NCBI GenBank assembly: GCA_027382625.1
Contig: JAJKFJ010021106.1
Coordinates: 1-64,000 of the forward strand
Length of the DNA: 64,000 nucleotides
Direction of reading: 5' to 3'
DNA from: Tetmemena sp. SeJ-2015
Lineage: Eukaryota; Ciliophora; Spirotrichea; Sporadotrichida; Oxytrichidae
Positions 22,289-33,753 of this stretch are shown here, piece after piece. Numbering within the stretch: position 1 is the stretch's first letter; every line of letters starts with the position of its first letter. A program made the position numbers and the translations under genes. The notes under the pieces were generated by a model that searched no databases, was not told the DNA's origin, and worked only from the letters and a program-made list of their open reading frames with translations.

Positions 22289-22691
22289 GGAGATCAACAA
22301 AGAGAGGTACTCATTCGAGGAGATTCCACATATATAATCAATCTTTATAATGACATCCTATGATGTTTTAAGATTGCAGCAGAGCAGAAACAGATCGAGG
22401 AAACTTTCCTTACTCTGCGCTTCGCCCAGAAAGCTCGTCATGAGGTGCTTGGTTGCTACAAGCGATGCGGTGGCAAGCTGATGTACCCCTACCTCCCTCA
22501 ACCACTCAGTCTCGTTGGTAACTAAGAGATCTGCTTCTCTGATTGCCTCAACACTAACTTAGCAGAATATATTTTGCTCAAACTGTATTTATGTTAACTT
22601 TGAAAAGGGACCTTTCCTAAGAGAGCTCGGTACAGTGCCATCAGACTCCATTCCCAAGAAGTTCGTGTGGGCACACTCTGAACTCAAGTGA
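22289..22691 (+). CDS. Small Tim (Tim8/9/10/13 family) mitochondrial intermembrane chaperone
   Basis: Small Tims form hexamers in the intermembrane space and carry hydrophobic precursors to TIM22/TIM23 or SAM. The main exon (from about 22374) encodes IEETFLTLRFAQKARHEVLG, then CYKRC and, 21 residues later, CFSDC: the twin CX3C signature. The helix before the first pair is typical; the loop between pairs is longer than the usual 11-16 residues. The proposed start ATG 22289 (MEINKER) is followed by a GT...TTTAAG intron, but splicing as written shifts the frame by one, so either the exon-1 boundary or one base is wrong. A short intron near 22597-22617 leads to a last exon, GPFLRELGTVPSDSIPKKFV,  ending at TGA 22689. 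Family call good, exon ends uncertain. Confidence 0.75.
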
Positions 22692-23284
22692 ACGGAAAAC
22701 TGACAACAATAATAAGAGAGCATATATTCAGAGGGGCATATTCAAGCACGAAATTCTCGGATAGAAATGCTATGAGTTATCATAGAAGGCTTCGCAAGTT
22801 TCTCTATTTAATTAAAAAAGTAAGATATGTAATATTTGAAAAATATTTTTGAGAGACTCGGCCTTATTATTTAAACCTAAAGTTGTATTCTAAAACGAAG
22901 TCATCAGTTTTCTTTTCTTTTTTTAAGCATCTTATTCACTGTATTGTCGTCTGAGATAAAGAAAGACTATTGTCTAAATTTAAATCTTGTAAAAGATTAA
23001 AATAAAATACATTATAAAATGATTTAAGTATGATACTTATATTTAAGCTATTGTATTTAATAAATTTATCTTTATTATAATTCAATTTGTAATAAATTTC
23101 CTTATTTTGTCTATATCGGGAGGAATCTCTCTCTTTATTCTCATCGCTAAATGGAATTAATTTATATAATTAAGAGTCTAAATTTAATGATTAAGTTTAA
23201 TGTGAATTAGGATTGATGATGATTATAATTGAATTGAGTTGGTGATCTATCTGCATTTATATTATAATTGATCAGACAAAATTA
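22692..23284. other. AT-rich intergenic region
   Basis: No reading frame of gene quality. It contains the 3' flank of the small Tim gene and the 5' flank of the WDR48 gene, with repeated TTATAATT-type motifs. Confidence 0.5.
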
Positions 23285-26200
23285 ATGAGTTCAAGTCATT
23301 ACTCACAGAACTATTCGTAAGTCAAACCTAAGACAAGATTGCACTTCTAATTCAAGAAGAGAAAGATATCGCAGTCAACTATATTCAAATAAAGCCTCGA
23401 ATAAAGCTAGATTAAGCAACTATAAGAATGAAGTTTTAAAAGATGAGAACTAAATCGAATATAGGGATTCGAGATACGGAGGAGGTGGAACGGGCAGCAT
23501 GAGTCAGCAATAAATGATGCAGCAGCAATAACAAGTGAAGAAACTTCTCAAGAGAAAACTCTCGTTTGTTTTAAGGGATAGGGAGGAGATACCTCACCGC
23601 AAAGGTAAGAATAGCACAAAGCTAAAAAGAGAATTAATATGATCGGATTCCATTCTTGATTCTTGTTTTATTTGTCATTTGGTTTTAAAAGTAAAATGTT
23701 CTTATAGGGATAAATTCAATGCTCATAGACAGCTCAAGTAAGAAAGAAAATCAAGAAGTTCAAACCTAATTTAGATATGCCAAAGGGATAGAGTTTACTA
23801 TTTTCCGCAAGCAGAGACAGATTAATCAAGCTCTGGCATGTAGACTATAATAAAGCTAAGGTAAGGCTCATTTTAAAACCCACTTTCAAATGCTGACTTA
23901 AGTTTGTTTAGTATAATTTGACCGCAAATCTTGACGAGCACGCTGACTGGGTCAATCAAATCATTTACAACTAAACTCATAGGATGTGTAAGCAGTTCTC
24001 ACCTCCTAATTTAGCTATAGTGTTCTCGTGCTCGAATGATACAACCATCAAAATTTGGTCATTAAACTCAGTTTTAAGATCTTTCCATGATGAGGATTCT
24101 CATTCAAAGATTCAGAAGACTCCTTTGCAATTATCTTCTATTCACACCCTTAACGATGATGAGGACTATGTGAGGTCTATAGATTACAGTGAACACAGGA
24201 AATTCCTCTACTCTGCAAGTGATAACGGGTCCGTGAGAATATGGGATGTCAATATCGGGAAAATTGTTTCAACCCTAGATGCTGGAGAATCGAATAAAAT
24301 AGCCTCGATGGAGTTATCTAAAGGGGATCAAGCCCTTCCTACTAGTCTTTCTTGCAGCTTGGGGGGTTCTATTCTAGCTGTGGGATTCACAGATGAAGTG
24401 ATTCGCATCTTTGATATCAGAGTGAGAATCAAGCAGCAGAAAATGAAAGCAGCTGACTCTTCAAACTCTTGGTAGTTTGAGTTGAAAGCAGATGGTCACT
24501 CTGATATGATCAGACAAATAAAGCTATCTCCTGAGGGCATGGTGTGTCTCTCAGCTGGATCTGATGCGTGCTTTAAGGTATGGGACCTCAGCTCTAGGAA
24601 ATGCGTGCAAACTTATGGAGGCTAAGGAAATGAGAATTTATCAGTCAATCTCAAGGGTGGAGCTGCTAATGGCCTCGTGCAATAATTAAAGCCCTAATAG
24701 TACCACAGAAAGGCAATTCTCTCAATGGATGTCCTATTTGAATCTGATACAGTGTTCACTGGGGGTAAGGATGGCAGTATCTATTCAAACCGAATCGTGA
24801 AGAATCAATTTGAAAAGGCTTTTTAAGAACCCTCAAGCTAGATTATCACGAGCTTAAAGTTCGATGAAGCAAACAACTATCTCTGGTATGGCACGCCTGA
24901 CTCAGATATAAACTGCCTGAGATATCTCTAAGATCTGGGAAATCAAGATTCTGATGCTTAAAATCTTGACTCTAACGAACCTATAGTCAAGCCTTAAACT
25001 TTTGACAGTGTTTCAAAGTTTTTTTTGTTGTTGAATTTATTTTCTTGTAAAGTTTAGATGGTGATTAAAGGTAAGCTTTAAAGCAATCTAACAATTAACT
25101 TAAGAAAGGCTTGCCTCAGATTTCTGAGTACCATATTCTCAAGAACAAACGATACATACTCACTCAATCAAATGACAGGCTAGGAGCCAATTCAACTCTT
25201 TGGTAGCTTGATTCAGGCCAGCCTATCTAAAGCTGGGGGAAACAAGAAAAGTTTGAAAGCGTCAAAAACTTTGTAAATGAGAATTATGATATACAAAATT
25301 GATCATATATCTATCTATATAATTTATAGTTTCTATATTGGAGGGAAACTTTCAGCTGGGAAGAATGCAGATGTAATTCCTTAATCATGGTTCACTTGCG
25401 ATGTAAAGCTTGGAGGTAAGAATTAAGTGTCACCTAACTAAATTATAGAGCCTCTCAATTCATCTCGATGAAGACAATTGGCTGAAGGGAAACGTCCTTG
25501 ATAATGAGACAAATATTGAGAGAATGATATCAGAAAGATAAAGCACCTCTTCACTTGCAAACAGTAACAGTTCGAGTCAAAGACCTTAAACTGTCTCAGT
25601 TTCAACAGCTCACACTTAGCTTGAGGCCTCACTTGATTTTGAGTAGAGGAGGTAGAAGAATATAGAATAAACTAAAGCGAGATAGGGTTCTCAAGGCGAG
25701 GGAATGCAGAAGGCAATTAACTTAGGTTTTAACCTAGTGGATAAATTGATTAGAGAGGTTTAAACCAAATTCACTCATCTTGAGGAAAAGAGAATTGAGA
25801 AGCTACTTGGCACCACTTATCCGTACTATTTGAAGCTGAAAAAACGAGTCACTGAAAATGAAGAGAATAAAAAGGTTGATAATGGAGAAGTTGCAGATTC
25901 TAATGCAGACTCTCAATAGAGTAAACTTAAGCTTTTCTCCTACTTGATGGAGGCTGAGAGCTAAAAGCCTATATGGACCTCATATGTAGACAGTCCTTAG
26001 GATGTAGAGAAGTTGGCGCACTATCTCCCTTCTAGCATGAGAAAGCACATCCAATTCTCGATACCTAATCTAGACACTTCTAATAAGATCAGCTTAGGTG
26101 TTAACACAGTTCACATCTTGGACTTGCCTAAATTTCAAGACGGCAAGAGACTAACCTGCAATCCTACAACACCAATCTACGACATCATTCAGTTCTAAAT

Positions 26201-26813
26201 GAGCATGATAATTCTATTTCACTTAAGTTCTTGACTGAAAAATTAGACTTCCAGAAGCAGTTCCTAATGCCTGCTAATGAGTTTGACCCACTCAAGTATG
26301 TTGAAGTAGTAATGAAGGTGAAGTATCCTCGTCCTAAGATTCCTGCTCATCAGATGACTCAAGAGTAACTTGACTCGCTTGACAAGCCCTACGATGAGCT
26401 GATCCCTCTTGACAATAACTTAACCCTGATTGTAGTTTATAAACTGCTCTACCCTTACAGTGGAACTAGCCCAGTGCAATCTCTTATCTTGAGATTTATT
26501 GATGAAGGTGAATTTAGATTTCTTTGAATAGAGCGGGTTTTAAAATAGAGTTGGCAGCTACTCGATGGATCTACTTTATAGAAAGAAACCTCTGGTGCCT
26601 GTGTCTACTGTTCACAGTACAGGCAAACTCTAAGGCTCAGGAAGCAAACCACAAGCTAAAGGGGATCATGAAGATGATGTCACGAGTCCAGACAATAGCA
26701 CCACAGCTTAATAGAAAGCAAATGGATCCAACAAGCAGCACGAGCAAAATACAGATTAGATGGAGACTTTCAGAAGCCTTGCCACACCTTAAAAATCTAA
26801 GGCTTTGAAATGA
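23285..26813 (+). CDS. WDR48 (UAF1)-like WD40 protein, deubiquitinase cofactor
   Basis: WDR48/UAF1 activates the ubiquitin proteases USP1, USP12 and USP46. The N-terminus is LLKRKLSFVLRDREEIPHRK then GINSML, matching the family start before blade 1. WD blades follow: LLFSASRDRLIKLWHVDY, HADWVNQIIY, FSCSNDTTIKIWSLN, DYVRSIDYSEHRKFLYSASD, GHSDMIRQIKLSPEG-type, VFTGGKDGSIY, and YHILKNKRYILTQSND near 25130. The C-terminal domain follows (HYLPSSMRKHIQFSIPN, then CNPTTPIYDIIQF, and LTLIVVYKLLYPYSGTSPVQ), ending at TGA 26811. Introns are GT-AG: about 23606-23696, 23872-23911, a 33-nt one near 25415, and others. Single-base slips near 23390, 23740 and 26196 sit at A runs and look like sequencing errors. 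Many Gln codons are TAA/TAG, including within blades. Confidence 0.9.
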
Positions 26814-27210
26814 AGGCAATGATGTGTGAAATCTTTCAGTCGATTAGTAAAGATTTTACTGATAGTGTTTCGATAATTTTTAAGGCTTTTTAAATAGATG
26901 CATGGGGTTCAAGATTTTCCTTTTTGCATATCTATTTTATCTTCAGATTAGTATGTTAAAGCCACCCTTGAAATAGTTTAAGTTTAAATTCTTAATTCAT
27001 ACTGAAAGAGAGTGGATAGATGAGCAGTGAATGAAGGGGATGAGGTAGATATTATTTAAGAATACTGATTAGGGTTGAATTAAGTCTTTCTTTGAGATAA
27101 CAGATATTAATGATGATTAAGATTCAACCAGCTCAGTGACTGTGTTCGGTTAAGATTTCGATTAAACGCTCTTAGCCTCCAAGGAGACCAAGAGTCTTTT
27201 GCGAGTTTAC
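26814..27210. other. Intergenic region between WDR48 and the GILT-like gene
   Basis: Convergent 3' ends. No supported gene. The open frame across 27107-27382 is only read-through of the GILT-like intron in a wrong frame. Confidence 0.5.
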
Positions 27211-27965
27211 TCAAACGTAGTAGAGACCGCCCTGGGTTTGAGCCCAAATGGTGGTGAGCATGTCCATCCAGTCTTGAGCGGTGGTGGGGAAGTCCTGTAG
27301 GATGATTAATTTCGAAGCCCTTAAATAACTCTTGCTTTGATAATGATACCGTTGACGATGGCGAAGGGAGTGCCACTGACATGGTGGTGGGCGTTGTACT
27401 TGTACATGTATCTGGTTCTCATCTCTGAGTTGTGGGTGTCCAAGTTGTTGTCGTAGAGGTTCAATAGATCAGCCTGCTTGAGGTTGTTGGGGAAGGCAGC
27501 TGCGACTTTGGCGGTCCAGTCCTTGATCAATTGATCCTGGGAGGTGTCCTTGGCGTTGAGGATGAAGTCCTGGTTTTGGAAGCAGAAGTCAGTGTACTGA
27601 TAGAAGATGCACTGGTCGGGGGTGGCGTGGCACACATCGAGCAGGTAGGGGACAATTTTGTGGGGAACCCAGACCTCGTGATGGTAGGGGAGGGGCAAGA
27701 AGGTGTAGGAGAGTTGGATTTTGTCTCTGACAGGGGTGGCAGAGGTGCTGTCGAAGGGCATGTCCAAGAACTGCTGGAGGGCAGGGTTGCCGGCAGCAGA
27801 GTCGGGGCACATCAAGTCGTAGACGATTTCGATCTCAATGCCTGAGTCCCAGTGACCGGTGTACCAGACGGGCTTTCTGGCGGGGACTGGGGGATCGTTT
27901 CCGAAGTCAGCGGAGACAAAGCCAGCAGTGAGGAGTGCTGAGAGGACCAAGAGGGAAGTTCTCAT
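27211..27965 (-). CDS. Secreted thioredoxin-like/GILT-like protein
   Basis: It starts at 27965 with a clear signal peptide (MRTSLLVLSALLTAGFVSAD). The thioredoxin-fold body has IEIEIVYDLMCPDSAAGNP, QLSYTFLPLPYHHEVWV, a pair of later Cys (VCHATPDQC) and the cis-Pro region SGTPFAIVNGI. A 35-nt GT-AG intron (27329-27295) leads to the last exon, DFPTTAQDWMDMLTTIW, ending at TGA 27211. Length, about 240 residues, fits lysosomal thiol reductase/DsbA-like families. At the expected CxxC site only one cysteine is present (C-P-D-S), so reductase activity is doubtful. Unlike all neighbours it uses only CAA/CAG for Gln and is rich in C/G third bases, which suggests strong expression. It probably acts in the secretory or phagosomal lumen. 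Confidence 0.75.
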
Positions 27966-28344
27966 ATTAAGCGAAATGCAGATATAATTATTATAATAAA
28001 AGAAAGGATTTGACTTTTACTCAGTACAGATACACACACCCAAAGTTATATAAGATAGAAAGATTAATAATTTAAGAGAGTTGCAATAATACTTCAAGTC
28101 TCAGTATTTATGGAATGGACCTTAACATTTAAACTAAACTTTGAAATCAATCGATACTCACATTACAATTTAACATAATTAAATCTAATAAGGAGATTAT
28201 AAGATTGAATGAGTATGAAATTTTGGGAACAAAAAAAGTTTTTTGGTAGAATTTTTTAATTTTTTGAAAATTTTAAATTTTTATCTTAAAAAATTAATAA
28301 AATTTCCCTAATTTTTAAAGAGGAACAAAACTCCCCCCAAATAG
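27966..28344. promoter_or_regulatory. Intergenic region with a corrupted homopolymer stretch
   Basis: Divergent 5' flanks of the GILT-like and RRM genes. The part at about 28215-28320 has the same run-rich texture as the block at 2.1-3.0 kb, and the start codon of the RRM gene appears lost within or near it. Confidence 0.5.
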
Positions 28345-29926
28345 ACTTTTTAAAACCCAAACTACGAAGAAGGTAAGCAACTTTGAAAACTCATAATTTG
28401 ATCTTAGGAGAGGCATCTGGCGAAAGAGGTGACGAGAGACCTTCCTCACAAGCAATGGAGAATAAGGATAGCCCTAAGAAGGAAAAGTGGGCTAATTCAA
28501 GGTCACCCTCACCAAAAAGAAGTGGCTCCAGAGAGAAGAGATCTTCAGACCACGGTTAAAGAGAGGACGATACCAGGCCAAGAAAGTAAGTAACCCCAAA
28601 TATTCACAACCTACTATTAAAAATAAGGGCAGGGAGGTTATTGAAGATAATAAATTAATTTAATGTATAGGAACTGGGGTAGTAATGAACGGGGCTAAGA
28701 AAAGCAAGGCTCAGGAGAAAAGTACTCATCCTCAAGAAGAGTGAGAGAAGATAGCAATGACTCATCCTCAAACAATAACGGCAGTTCACTCTATGTCGCC
28801 AATCTATCCAAGCGACTCACAGATGGAGATTTACAGGAACTATTCCAGAGATATGGCGCAATCAGAAAATGCCAAATCGTCTTCGATCCTATCACCAAGT
28901 AATTACCAACTCTCATATTCTCAAAAACAATCTCAAATTTACACACCTATCTTTCTCAAGCTCTGATTCATCCTTTCAATAACTTCAACTGACTTCTCCA
29001 ATAGTCTAATTGAACCCATCATCAAGTTTGAGGAAAAATTTTCCCTTTTCAACTTTCTTCTTCAATTTCTTCAACTCAACTTATCCAAATTGTAGGGAAT
29101 CCCGTGGCTTTGGCTTTGTGATCTATGAGAATAATGAAGACGCACGCATGGCTCTTGACAAGCTGAACAAGTATGAGCTCTTTGGAACGTAAGTCTATCT
29201 TTTTAAATCTAATGCATTTGTAGTGAGATAAGAGTTGAGAGATCAAAGAGAGTGAAGCCAAGAGAGGCAACTCCAGGCATCTATATGGGCAAGAAAGGAA
29301 GAGAGGAGAGAAATGGTTCTAGGCCTAGGAGGAACGATAGAAGAGATGACAGAGGCGGCTAAGATAGCTATAGGAGAGATTATGGGAGAGGCGATCGAGG
29401 GAGAGGAGACTCTTTCGAAAGAAGAGGTGGCGATGACCGTAGACCTAGAGGGGATAGATTTGAGAGAGGTCGTGAAGATTTTGACAGGCGACCTATTGAA
29501 CGAAGAAGAGACCCATCAAGATCAGGTTCTCCATACAGAAGAGACAACAGATATGGCGGAGACTCTTACAAACCCCGAGATGAAGGCTTCAAGAGAAGAG
29601 AAAGAGAGGAACCCTTCAGAAGAAGTAACTCTGGGGGAAGAGGAGGAGACTTTAAGAGGTCTAGGTTTAATGGCAGTAAGGCTGAGACTAGGAAACTTTC
29701 TCGTTCACGATCAAGATCTCATGAGAATGTTCAGAAGAAGTCCCCTTATGAGGCTGGAACCGGAGGGAAGGACTCATCTTTCAATAACAACAAGAGACGT
29801 GGAGGTGGCAGGGACTTTGCTAACGAAGGGAGAAGAGAAGGTGGTTGGAGAGCTGACTCTAGAGATAGAGGCTGGGTTGATAACAAAGGGTCTAATGCAA
29901 ACAAGAGATCTTCCTAAAATTGGTGA
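28345..29926 (+). CDS. SR-type RNA-binding protein with one RRM and an Arg/Asp/Gly-rich tail
   Basis: Likely pre-mRNA splicing or mRNA-binding factor in the nucleus. A 5' exon ends at GTAAGC 28373; the next from 28408 is Ser/Arg/Lys-rich (NSRSPSPKRSGSREKRSS). The exon after the intron ending near 28670 gives SSLYVANLSKRLTDGDLQEL and RYGAIRKCQIVFDPITK (RNP2 and helix 1), and after an intron at about 28900-29095 ESRGFGFVIYENNEDARMAL (RNP1 RGFGFV). The tail from 29230 has IRVERSKRVKPREATPG, then RDR/RGG repeats, ending NKRSSQNW at TGA 29924. It resembles TRA2-type SR proteins (RRM between RS-like regions). The long open frame MVLGLGG... at 29313 is a shadow in another frame. The true start codon is not identified. 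Confidence 0.82.
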
Positions 29927-30136
29927 TGGAGAGCATGAAACTTTTTTAAAGAGACTAATTTATCTCCTTGCAGTCTTATCTACATTTGATTTCTTAAATG
30001 AGACTAACAATTCAAACTCAAATTTCTTGTTCTTGGTAATTTATTGCTTACTTATTTATTGATAACTCTCATTTTTATAATGCACTAGAGATCATGAATC
30101 TATAAATACTGTAAGATATAAAATAAATCCATCAAG

Positions 30137-33100
30137 ATGAAAAAATTATCTGAAATACTGAAGAGAAGACTCTCCGTGGAGTAAGCATCCTATAACTCTA
30201 TCTTAGAGAGTTCTATAAATTATTTTAGCTCCGTGAAGCTTGAGACTCAGGAAGAGGTAGTTCCCGCCCCAAAGTCTTCTCTAATCTCTGCTATACTGAA
30301 GATACAGCAGATTATGGCAAATGCTGATAGCATGAAAAGTATAGATACTCAAAACTCTGAAGATCCTGAAGCCTAGTGTATCCTTTATTACCTTCTTTAT
30401 CTAAGCTCTAGAAGATGATATAAATTCATTTGAAAATTATTTAGTCTGTTATTTATGATAACTAGAAGAAAGTTCATTAGAAAAAGAAGATAGATTCCAA
30501 AGATAGAATAGTTGGCCATGGCTTCGATCTTAAATTTGCAAAGAAATATACCTTTTAAAACATTTTGATTGATCTAAGCTTTGATGTGGAGAAGGACCAG
30601 CATGTGTTCGATAGAGACACAACTTAAAGCAAAACAAGAAACTGCTCAATCAAAGAATAAGCGTTGAGCATACCCACTAAATAAATCCAAAAGCACTCAT
30701 GCCTAGAAACAACCCATGACCATAGGACCTAAACAGGTCTACTCTAGTCTCTAATTCGCGAAATCAACACCCCACATTCGTAAATAATCAAAAGCTAGCA
30801 TCCAACTAGCTCCGATAATTTAGAAGACCCACTATCAATAGAGACAGCTAAATCCAGGAGGAAGAATAGTGCCTCCCTAAAAATTAAGTGTTTGTCAGGA
30901 ACGAACTTTAGAGCAATAATTTCCTCAAGTTCTTTAGGCAGTAGAACAATTGCCATGGGGGAGATCGAGAAAGGGCAACGAGCATAGTGAATCACCTCGA
31001 TTACTAGGCGATCAAGAGACAGAGATTTATGTACAAGGATAAGTAACTTCCAGAGCCAGAGGTGTCAATAGGTGAAAACATGCTAGTTAACCTGGGACAG
31101 ATGCCAGTCCAAGAATTTATCAAAAGGACCTATGCTGGGTAAAGTGAAACTACCAATAAGCAGCAGCTTCTGTCAAAGTAAACTACGAAACTAGGCTTCA
31201 ATAAGTCAGCTACGAAGAAGCTGAATCTTACGTTCATTGCATTTTATAATCGACGTTACGACAATAGCACTCAAAATGAAAGATAAATTCTACTTAATAT
31301 GATGACATGGTGTTTATTTTGTGAAGATATGGGTCTTAGGTATTCCAGAAGGGGGATTTGCTGAGTGCTATGTAAATGTAGCCTTTGAATCCTGCGATTA
31401 ATTTAGAACAGCGAATGACTCACGATATCCTTGCTAAAGAGTAGAGTCTTTTTCCTTCTGCGAGTTGAAACCTCCAGCAGGCTTTCAATTCGACAACTAC
31501 TCTCTAGGATAAGTATCATAGAAGGAGTAAAATAAATTAAAAATGTAAATGTGGAAAATTCTTAATCATATTATAGGAGTTCATTGATGAACTTGAAGGA
31601 ATCGAACCCATAGAATAAAATAAACCAGTCTTCGAATACACAGTCCATAGTCAATATCCTTATTGGGGAATCTCCTATTAAAGAAGAGAAAAATGAAAAG
31701 CAATAGGGAAATCAGGAGAGAGACATCAAGGCAGGACTCAAACTCAATCCACTTAATGGTTAATCACTTATTGAATATTAGTTTTTATGATGGCAGCTAA
31801 AAGAAATTTAAAAAGACGAAGAAGTAATTAGAGGAAGAGGCAGCTAAGATAAAACCTACTAAAATGAAATTTAAGTCATCGTATTCTTTGTAAGATAAGC
31901 TGGTTCCAATCTAGAAAGAATGAGAAAGCTATGGCGGCCCAGCTTTAGCAATCATAGGATTCGACTATCAATTACCTCCTTAATTAATTTTCTTCTTTAA
32001 TCTAAATTAGGAGTAGGAAGCAAGCACCTCACCTAAGAGGACTAGAGAAAGCCTAATAGACTAGACAGTCCTCACCTTCTCCAATGATTAAAAGACATCG
32101 CTCTTTAGAAATATCTTAGCCAAACTCTCGATAGCACAGCAAGAGATCACTCCCTTTTACATTTATCATATCTCAAACTCATTAAGATTTTTACAGTTAG
32201 AAAGAAGGAAGGAATGTGAACAGCTCTAAGAATCTGGAAGCACTTTCTAAATCCTTAGACAAGCTACTAAAGAAGAAGAAAGTTTCCAAGAAGCAGCAAG
32301 TGCTCTCAGTAAACAAGTTAAGCATGCGTTAAAGCATCTAAAATAGCTAGCGTGGAGACAGGTACCAAGAACCAGCTTTCGCAGATGCTTAGAATGCAGT
32401 GCTGAATCTAAACATTAACTCTTCAACACACAACTCTTTGGTCAAACTCCCAATTCCTGCATAGCCTGTCAAATCCTCATTCTAGAATTAAATAGTCTTG
32501 TATTTAAATAACTATGTGAGAATGAAAAGCAACTGCACTCAAGACAAAAGAACTTAAACAGATTCAGAGATGGATAATAGAGAAGCAACTTCAAGGAACC
32601 TCCAAGAGAGTTTTAATAAGTTTAGCAAATAAATGACGAACAAGGGCTCTACTCTATCTTGCAGTCTAATGTTGATGCAGCTCTCTTCATAAATAAATTA
32701 ATATTCATTCCATACACAATATATCTCTCTAACACTCTAGAAGTGCAACATAGCAGAAATATAAGACCAGTGGCTATCTCAAATAGCCTGAGAGATTTAA
32801 GCACAGTTCCCACTTATCCAAAGGTCAAGAGGGAGTTCCAGCTGGATCTGAAAGTGAGCTAAAAATTCAGCTTACTAAGATAATGGACAACTCTTTGAAT
32901 CTTTCAGACAAGCACGGGAAGGAATAGGAAACTCTCAGGCACCTAGAGAGCGTTTTAGAAATTTCTAAGAGGATAAGGAGCGACTGTTTGAGTAGATACT
33001 CATGGATAAAATTAAAGAGATAGACTTTGAGAATCAGTCCAACACTTTAAAGACAAATGGCCAAGCACATTATTGTAGATTATTTATTCGTTAGTTATAT

Positions 33101-33532
33101 ATAAGCTGATAGTTTCTCTTAGAGCTTGAACTAAACGCAGGCGATAAATTTTCAGTTGAAACCCATCGATCAGAATTTATTTATCTAAGCTTTATAAAAT
33201 ATTTGTGATCAGCAATTCGCAACTGGCAGAAAAATAGTTTCTCTTCTTCTTTAGAAAGGATGCTGCCCAACTTTTCGCCTTCAAGAATGCAGAGTAGTCC
33301 CATTCTCAGAAAAGCAGCCAAAACATTCAAGCCCTTGAACAACTCTATTTAGGGAACTCAGGGCTTAGTAGTGGACGAGAGGATGGAGACAGAGCAAATG
33401 CAGAAACTGCTCTAGAAATTCGATAGGACCTTTGATAGGAAGGTGAAAGTGTGGCAAATTAATGAGCTCTTGAGCACTAACTATGAAAACTAGAGAAATG
33501 ATTTCTTTGCCCTCAAAAAGAAATTCTCTTGA
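30137..33532 (+). CDS. Large unidentified protein
   Basis: ATG 30137 starts MKKLSEILKRRLSVEQASYN. After a GT-AG intron near 30380-30470 a long segment follows (DRIVGHGFDLKFAKKYTFQN; ILIDLSFDVEKDQHVFDRD), then, with a frame change at 30990, YKDKQLPEPEVSIGENMLVN, KKLNLTFIAFYNRRYDNSTQ, and VKIWVLGIPEGGFAECYVNV. The middle (31660-32860) is Lys/Ser/Gln-rich, and the C-terminal part has ERFRNFQEDKERLFEQILMD and VDERMETEQMQKLLQKFDRT, ending at TGA 33530. Dozens of TAA/TAG Gln codons are used. The beta-rich passage around 31230-31500 could be a C2-like fold, but that is a guess. No family assigned. Breaks near 30990 and 31690 may be unrecognised introns or errors. Confidence 0.55.
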
Positions 33533-33753
33533 CAAAGTTAAATGGATATAAGGAGATACAACTAATTTACGCTACCAGCTAAGTGAAATAAATTATCGAA
33601 GCTCTTAAGATAAAACCAAATGAGCATCTTAAAACTATTGTAATGAAAAGAGCTAGATATTTCATAAATGGATAAAATTGTGATATGGGTTGATATGCAT
33701 TTTTGCTTACTTAGCTATAATTCAATACTTTAAGTGACTCTTCACCTCAGTTT

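Noticed and set aside
29313..30062. 249-codon Glu/Leu-rich open frame.
   Set aside because: Shifted frame of the Arg/Asp/Gly-rich tail of the RRM protein; the correct frame follows directly from the RRM and uses TAA as Gln.
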